This document shows positions 60,201 through 64,000 of a stretch of 64,000 nucleotides of DNA, piece after piece. The notes under the pieces were generated by a model. That model saw only the letters and a list, made by a program, of their open reading frames with translations, was not told the origin of the DNA and did not search any database. Numbering within the stretch: the first letter of the stretch is position 1; each line of letters starts with the position of its first letter. This DNA comes from Paenibacillus zeirhizosphaerae (lineage in GTDB: Bacteria > Bacillota > Bacilli > Paenibacillales > Paenibacillaceae). The stretch lies in the NCBI RefSeq assembly GCF_030705605.1, contig NZ_JAPCKK010000016.1, forward strand, positions 620,001-684,000, written 5' to 3'. Position numbers and translations under genes: made by a program.

Positions 60201-60750
60201 GAAGGTCCGCTTCTCGATCAATTACAAACTGATGTCAGACGGAAGCGCTGGAGATGAAGCGTTCCTGACGACGGACAGCACCCATCTGTTTATAACGGAT
60301 GAATCGCAACTGATCCCCAACGTGACGGATATCACCTATCTGCTGGATCCCACAACAGCCGGAAACCGAACTCCTGCAGAAACCATAAAACAGGCCGGTT
60401 ATCTGTTTGACGGGGACCCAAGCACCAATTCCGATTTCCGGCTTGGCAGCAACGGGGCGGGAGGTTTCATTACCTTTGACTTCAAAGCAGATCAGAGGCT
60501 CCTTGTTACGAAGGTAGAACTGTTAGCCAGACAGGATCAATATTACGGCCGGATCAAAGGCGCTGTGGTGCAGGGCTCCAACGATAACGAAAACTGGTCG
60601 AACCTCACGTCAGGGGCCGCTGCCCTTCAAGATTGGCAGACCTTTACGGTAAGCAATACAACACCATACCGGTATATCCGCATTTATAATTCGGGTTCCT
60701 GGTTCGGCAATATGGCCGAGCTAAGGCTTCATGGTTCTTTACAGGAATAA
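57211..60750 (+). CDS. Secreted alginate-lyase-like protein with Ig-like and two F5/8C domains
   Basis: The frame is open from ATG at 57121, but the only good ribosome binding site (AAGGAGGAG, 57197-57205) precedes a CTG at 57211. From it comes a normal signal peptide (KRAYERPYRTSLWRRVTAGF, then TALIFAVMCIPSLSVSASA). An alginate-lyase-type (alpha/alpha) domain follows: FLHPGIGVTKDILENMRAQI, ALLYYITGDETYRANAMHII, HDNNYFMNQHTYPLLGAMAG. After it come a beta domain, an Ig/cadherin-like domain (YEMTEGPAGAVLDGSTGAFT) and two F5/8-type C domains near the C-terminus (VFGSNDGDNWTRL, VVQGSNDNENWSNL), which bind polysaccharide. Length from CTG is about 1179. It should cut a uronate polysaccharide outside the cell into unsaturated products, which the GH88 operon could use. 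The start choice is uncertain. Confidence 0.8.
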   Translation: MKRAYERPYRTSLWRRVTAGFTALIFAVMCIPSLSVSASALTEESSVAIDMAVADPVEITETSSNGFLHPGIGVTKDILENMRAQIMAKQEPWYSYYKAMLVSSTASKTVTSSNQDTTNPTKPASDAFDSQGFNARFISDGLKAYTQALLYYITGDETYRANAMHIIRIWSQMDPAKYVYFADAHIHTGIPLNRMVTAAEILRYSSSQTEALKWTDQDTANFTNNLIIPVTETFLHDNNYFMNQHTYPLLGAMAGYIFTDNKDRYEEAIEWFTVNKTAKDQGINGSIQQLFRLVDTNAVTGEKLDQPVVQHVEMGRDQAHGAGDITNAAIISRMLLAQSTKVDPVAGTVSTAPDAVDIFAFLDHRILTAANYFWQYMLGYDTPWTPVVYTMNESGDPLGIYRVISDFYRGRMNTAQFWDIYYYYTYSKGVDLSEKAPYFYEAFTKRIPSNHYYQGKLAQAWESPDGGGDFWLYIPAEAVAEGAKYVPREMTSDALVEIEDRYTALDSHSATRQEGPISYVEITATDEGSTIVPLNLSFGQRTSPKLIGLKIRTNGTAILELSKERSSIPFHTITLPDTKGQWRYVTFDMSINTVPYAQTDENYSLMYMKVMGGGSKVDLDHLHVQAGSQLSAPVFKSGSSALHLIAFTGGAINADFSATDSNVSDVVTYEMTEGPAGAVLDGSTGAFTWTPTQTGTSSFIVVASDGTSVSTKHVKIEVTADRPAAVAAATAGYNPAESYVSATLATYTDAYTNVVNHMETDTDAAFYGKLQSLHTAVGDLELLNKALPDGSLDYVNMVSASSFGNYLPSLTDDNDNSYVAYGLAPDQYHTLDFGSKFNITAQAFEVQGRRSFPERIAGLAVFGSNDGDNWTRLTDQMTVRSEEKQRLAVKEEYNNTPFRFFKLDIIEPQSTMFEIGELRIYGQRHEVFSKLSAVSISSEQSLKNRIVTGDTVKLDFKAIEPIQDVKVLIQGQEAAAVSTDNMHWTAQWTVSPGAGDGKVRFSINYKLMSDGSAGDEAFLTTDSTHLFITDESQLIPNVTDITYLLDPTTAGNRTPAETIKQAGYLFDGDPSTNSDFRLGSNGAGGFITFDFKADQRLLVTKVELLARQDQYYGRIKGAVVQGSNDNENWSNLTSGAAALQDWQTFTVSNTTPYRYIRIYNSGSWFGNMAELRLHGSLQE

Positions 60751-60766
60751 ACATGAGTCCCTATCA

Positions 60767-60799
60767 AACACCCCTCTGCTTATTTGGGAGAGGGGTGTT
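60767..60799 (+). terminator. Hairpin after the lyase gene
   Basis: AACACCCCTCT (60767-60777) and AGAGGGGTGTT (60789-60799) pair perfectly. Only a weak T-rich tail follows, so termination may be partial. Confidence 0.6.
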
Positions 60800-60871
60800 G
60801 CAGCTTCCCTTCTTTACACCATTATCGGCTTCTATACCCCGAATTATGCTTCAACCATTCAAGTTCCGGGG

Positions 60872-61651
60872 TTACATATGCTTTTTCTTTCGGAATGTAT
60901 AAGATTCTCCGTCATCCGGCACCAGAACATTGGATGAGATCCCTTTTTCAAGAAGGAAGTTCTTCAATTCGTTTCTGGATAGTGTCCAGTGATTCACTGC
61001 TTCCATATGAACCACAATAATCTTTGCTTGAGGGGCAACCTTGTAAACTTCGTAGACATCTTCTTTGCCCATGACCAGAGAGCCACCCTCTAAGAATTGA
61101 TTGTCGCCGCCATTTACTACGATGACTTCTGGCTTGTGTGTATCAATTACTTCTTGTACTGCATCGTACCATACCGTATCGCCAGCTACATACAGGGTGT
61201 CCTCCGTTGCATGCTTAAATACAACGCCGCACACATGACCTGCAATTTTCAAGATTTCTCCCCGTCCATGTTCGCCTTTTGTCTTTGTTAATTGAATGTC
61301 CGCAAAGATTGTATTTTCTTGCAGCACTTCTACATTTGTAAAATCAGCGTTTTGAATTTCTTGTGCATCTTCTTCGTTTTGGACAAACATTTTGATATCT
61401 TTGGGTAACACTTTTTGAGCTGCCTCATCAAAATGATCCAAGTGGAGATGGGTAAGAATGACAGCATCTATATCGTTCACGATCTCGTCAAGTGGTACAG
61501 GCAAGCTAACCAACGGATTATACTGGTCTTGTCTCAAGGAATTCGGGAACGGTGGATACGCCCCTTTTTCCGCTAAAAATGGGTCAATCAAAAACTTTTT
61601 TCCTGCGTATTGAACAATGATCGTAGCATTGCGAATTTGCTGGATATGCAT
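60872..61651 (-). CDS. Metallo-beta-lactamase-fold hydrolase (UlaG-like)
   Basis: 259 residues, cytoplasmic. It starts MHIQQIRNATIIVQYAGKKF. The metal-binding motif is AVILTHLHLDHFDEAAQKVL (HxHxDH), and LYVAGDTVWYDAVQEVI holds the bridging Asp. Further His residues (VVHMEAVNHWTLSR) follow. Related proteins include UlaG lactonases and general hydrolases; the substrate is unknown. It is divergent from a frameshifted Lrp/AsnC gene, which may once have regulated it. Confidence 0.88.
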   Translation of the reverse strand: MHIQQIRNATIIVQYAGKKFLIDPFLAEKGAYPPFPNSLRQDQYNPLVSLPVPLDEIVNDIDAVILTHLHLDHFDEAAQKVLPKDIKMFVQNEEDAQEIQNADFTNVEVLQENTIFADIQLTKTKGEHGRGEILKIAGHVCGVVFKHATEDTLYVAGDTVWYDAVQEVIDTHKPEVIVVNGGDNQFLEGGSLVMGKEDVYEVYKVAPQAKIIVVHMEAVNHWTLSRNELKNFLLEKGISSNVLVPDDGESYTFRKKKHM

Positions 61652-61780
61652 ATGGATATCTCCTTATCTGTTCATTTGTGTTTCCTGACATTGTATAGTT
61701 TATAATATGAGCAGAATGCTTATACACGGATAAAATCAAGTGTTTTGGCCGTTTGACTTGAATTTTGAAAGGAGTTTATT

Positions 61781-62196
61781 ATGCTGGATCAAACAGACAT
61801 GCGAATAATAGAAGAGTTATCTAAAAATAGCCGGATTACGATGAAAGAACTAGGCATAGAGTTCATTTAACAGGACAAGCAGTTGCTGCAAGGGTTGCAA
61901 AATTAGAAGACAATGGGGTAATTGAGGCCTATACCATCAAAGTAAACCAGGTGAAAATTGGATGTCTTATCTACGCCTTTCTGAATGTCTTTATGAACGA
62001 GATTCACCATAAACCTTATCTCTCCTTTATCCAGACACAAGAGAAATATGTGATCAATAGCTACAAAATTAGTGGAGATGGCTGTTATCTCCTGGAATGC
62101 CGATTCCCAACAAATGAAGCATTGGATCAATTTCTATCAGCGTTAAACAAACATGCCAATTACAAATTATCAATTGTGATTAGTGCAATGCGTTAG
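61781..62196 (+). pseudogene. Lrp/AsnC-family regulator broken by a frameshift
   Basis: ATG at 61781 behind AAAGGAG opens MLDQTDMRIIEELSKNSRIT and MKELGIEFI, then TAA at about 61868. In another frame the sequence continues immediately as VHLTGQAVAARVAKLEDNGV, IEAYTIKVNQVKIGC and the RAM-type domain YVINSYKISGDGCYLLECRF. Joined, they would give a normal AsnC-type protein of about 140 residues. The indel lies near 61855-61865, inside the helix-turn-helix. It is probably inactive unless the read is wrong. Confidence 0.75.
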
Positions 62197-62210
62197 GTCA
62201 AATAATGAAT

Positions 62211-62287
62211 AATCCCCTTTGGCAATTGGTATGGTACGGAGCCCGGAATTGACGAACTCTTCTTCCACTGTCTGCCGAAAGGGGATT
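62211..62287. terminator. Long-loop inverted repeat between convergent genes
   Basis: AATCCCCTTTGGCA (62211-62224) and TGCCGAAAGGGGATT (62273-62287) pair with one mismatch (48-nt loop); TTTTT follows on the plus strand. It lies between the Lrp remnant and the end of the GH1 gene. Confidence 0.6.
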
Positions 62288-62303
62288 TTTAAATGAGAAA
62301 CGA

Positions 62304-64000
<1,697 letters not shown>

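Overview
The window looks like chromosome of a Paenibacillus-type Firmicute. The supporting signs are strong AAGGAGG-type ribosome binding sites, sigma-A promoters, CcpA-type cre sites, two CUT1 sugar transporters without their own ATPase, YesM/YesN-type two-component regulation, an LPXTG surface protein and many sugar regulators. The species assignment is inference. There are no rRNA or tRNA genes, no CRISPR array, and no insertion sequence that I can recognise.

Layout. 1-343: start of a ROK repressor running off the left edge, with a perfect palindrome in front of it. 535-2023: an AT-rich HTH-TPR regulator of the RRNPP/AimR-like type whose last codons overlap an unannotated 41-codon gene for a secreted pro-peptide. 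I read this as a complete peptide quorum-sensing pair (AloR-AloP type) and it is the most interesting item here. 2157-7758: beta-mannosidase, a LacI regulator and an orphan solute-binding lipoprotein, linked by shared ACCTAA/TTAGGT operator-like repeats. 7889-9344: a GNAT gene, a Nudix remnant and a YunG-like gene. 9605-12061: GH94 cellobiose-type phosphorylase behind a structured leader. 12209-16375: an operon lacI - Gfo/Idh/MocA - thuA - Gfo/Idh/MocA, with an 18-bp palindrome at its head. 16474-17727: a LysR regulator and a divergent small gene. 17984-26440: a hybrid double-kinase sensor, a Cna-B/LPXTG surface protein and a BTAD-type response regulator, probably one signalling and surface module. 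26759-29126: small accessory genes (cyclase-like, DinB/YfiT, GNAT), a broken VOC gene and two copies of a 44-bp hairpin element. 29282-33315: chemoreceptor, AraC regulator and SDR. 33470-37088: a large DUF5695-like protein, a truncated GNAT and an unknown small gene.

37213-44292 is a sugar-utilisation operon: solute-binding protein, two permeases, GH2 and an aldose epimerase, preceded by an ArsR-type regulator and a cre site. 44441-46303 holds an aldo/keto reductase and a TetR regulator that share a TGAACG operator. 46363-60750 is a locus for a uronate-containing polysaccharide: GH88, two permeases and a solute-binding protein, then YesM/YesN, then a divergent secreted alginate-lyase-like protein with two F5/8C domains. 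A type VII secretion toxin/immunity cassette (51015-53293) sits inside this locus, between the transporter and its two-component system. 60872-62196 holds an MBL-fold hydrolase and a frameshifted Lrp/AsnC regulator. 62304-64000 is a beta-glucoside PTS gene (3' end only) followed by a GH1 6-phospho-beta-glucosidase.

Several genes are broken or remnants (Nudix, VOC, GNAT, Lrp/AsnC, a small membrane protein in the toxin cassette), so the accessory stretches are being remodelled. Functions were assigned by reading motifs without database searches.
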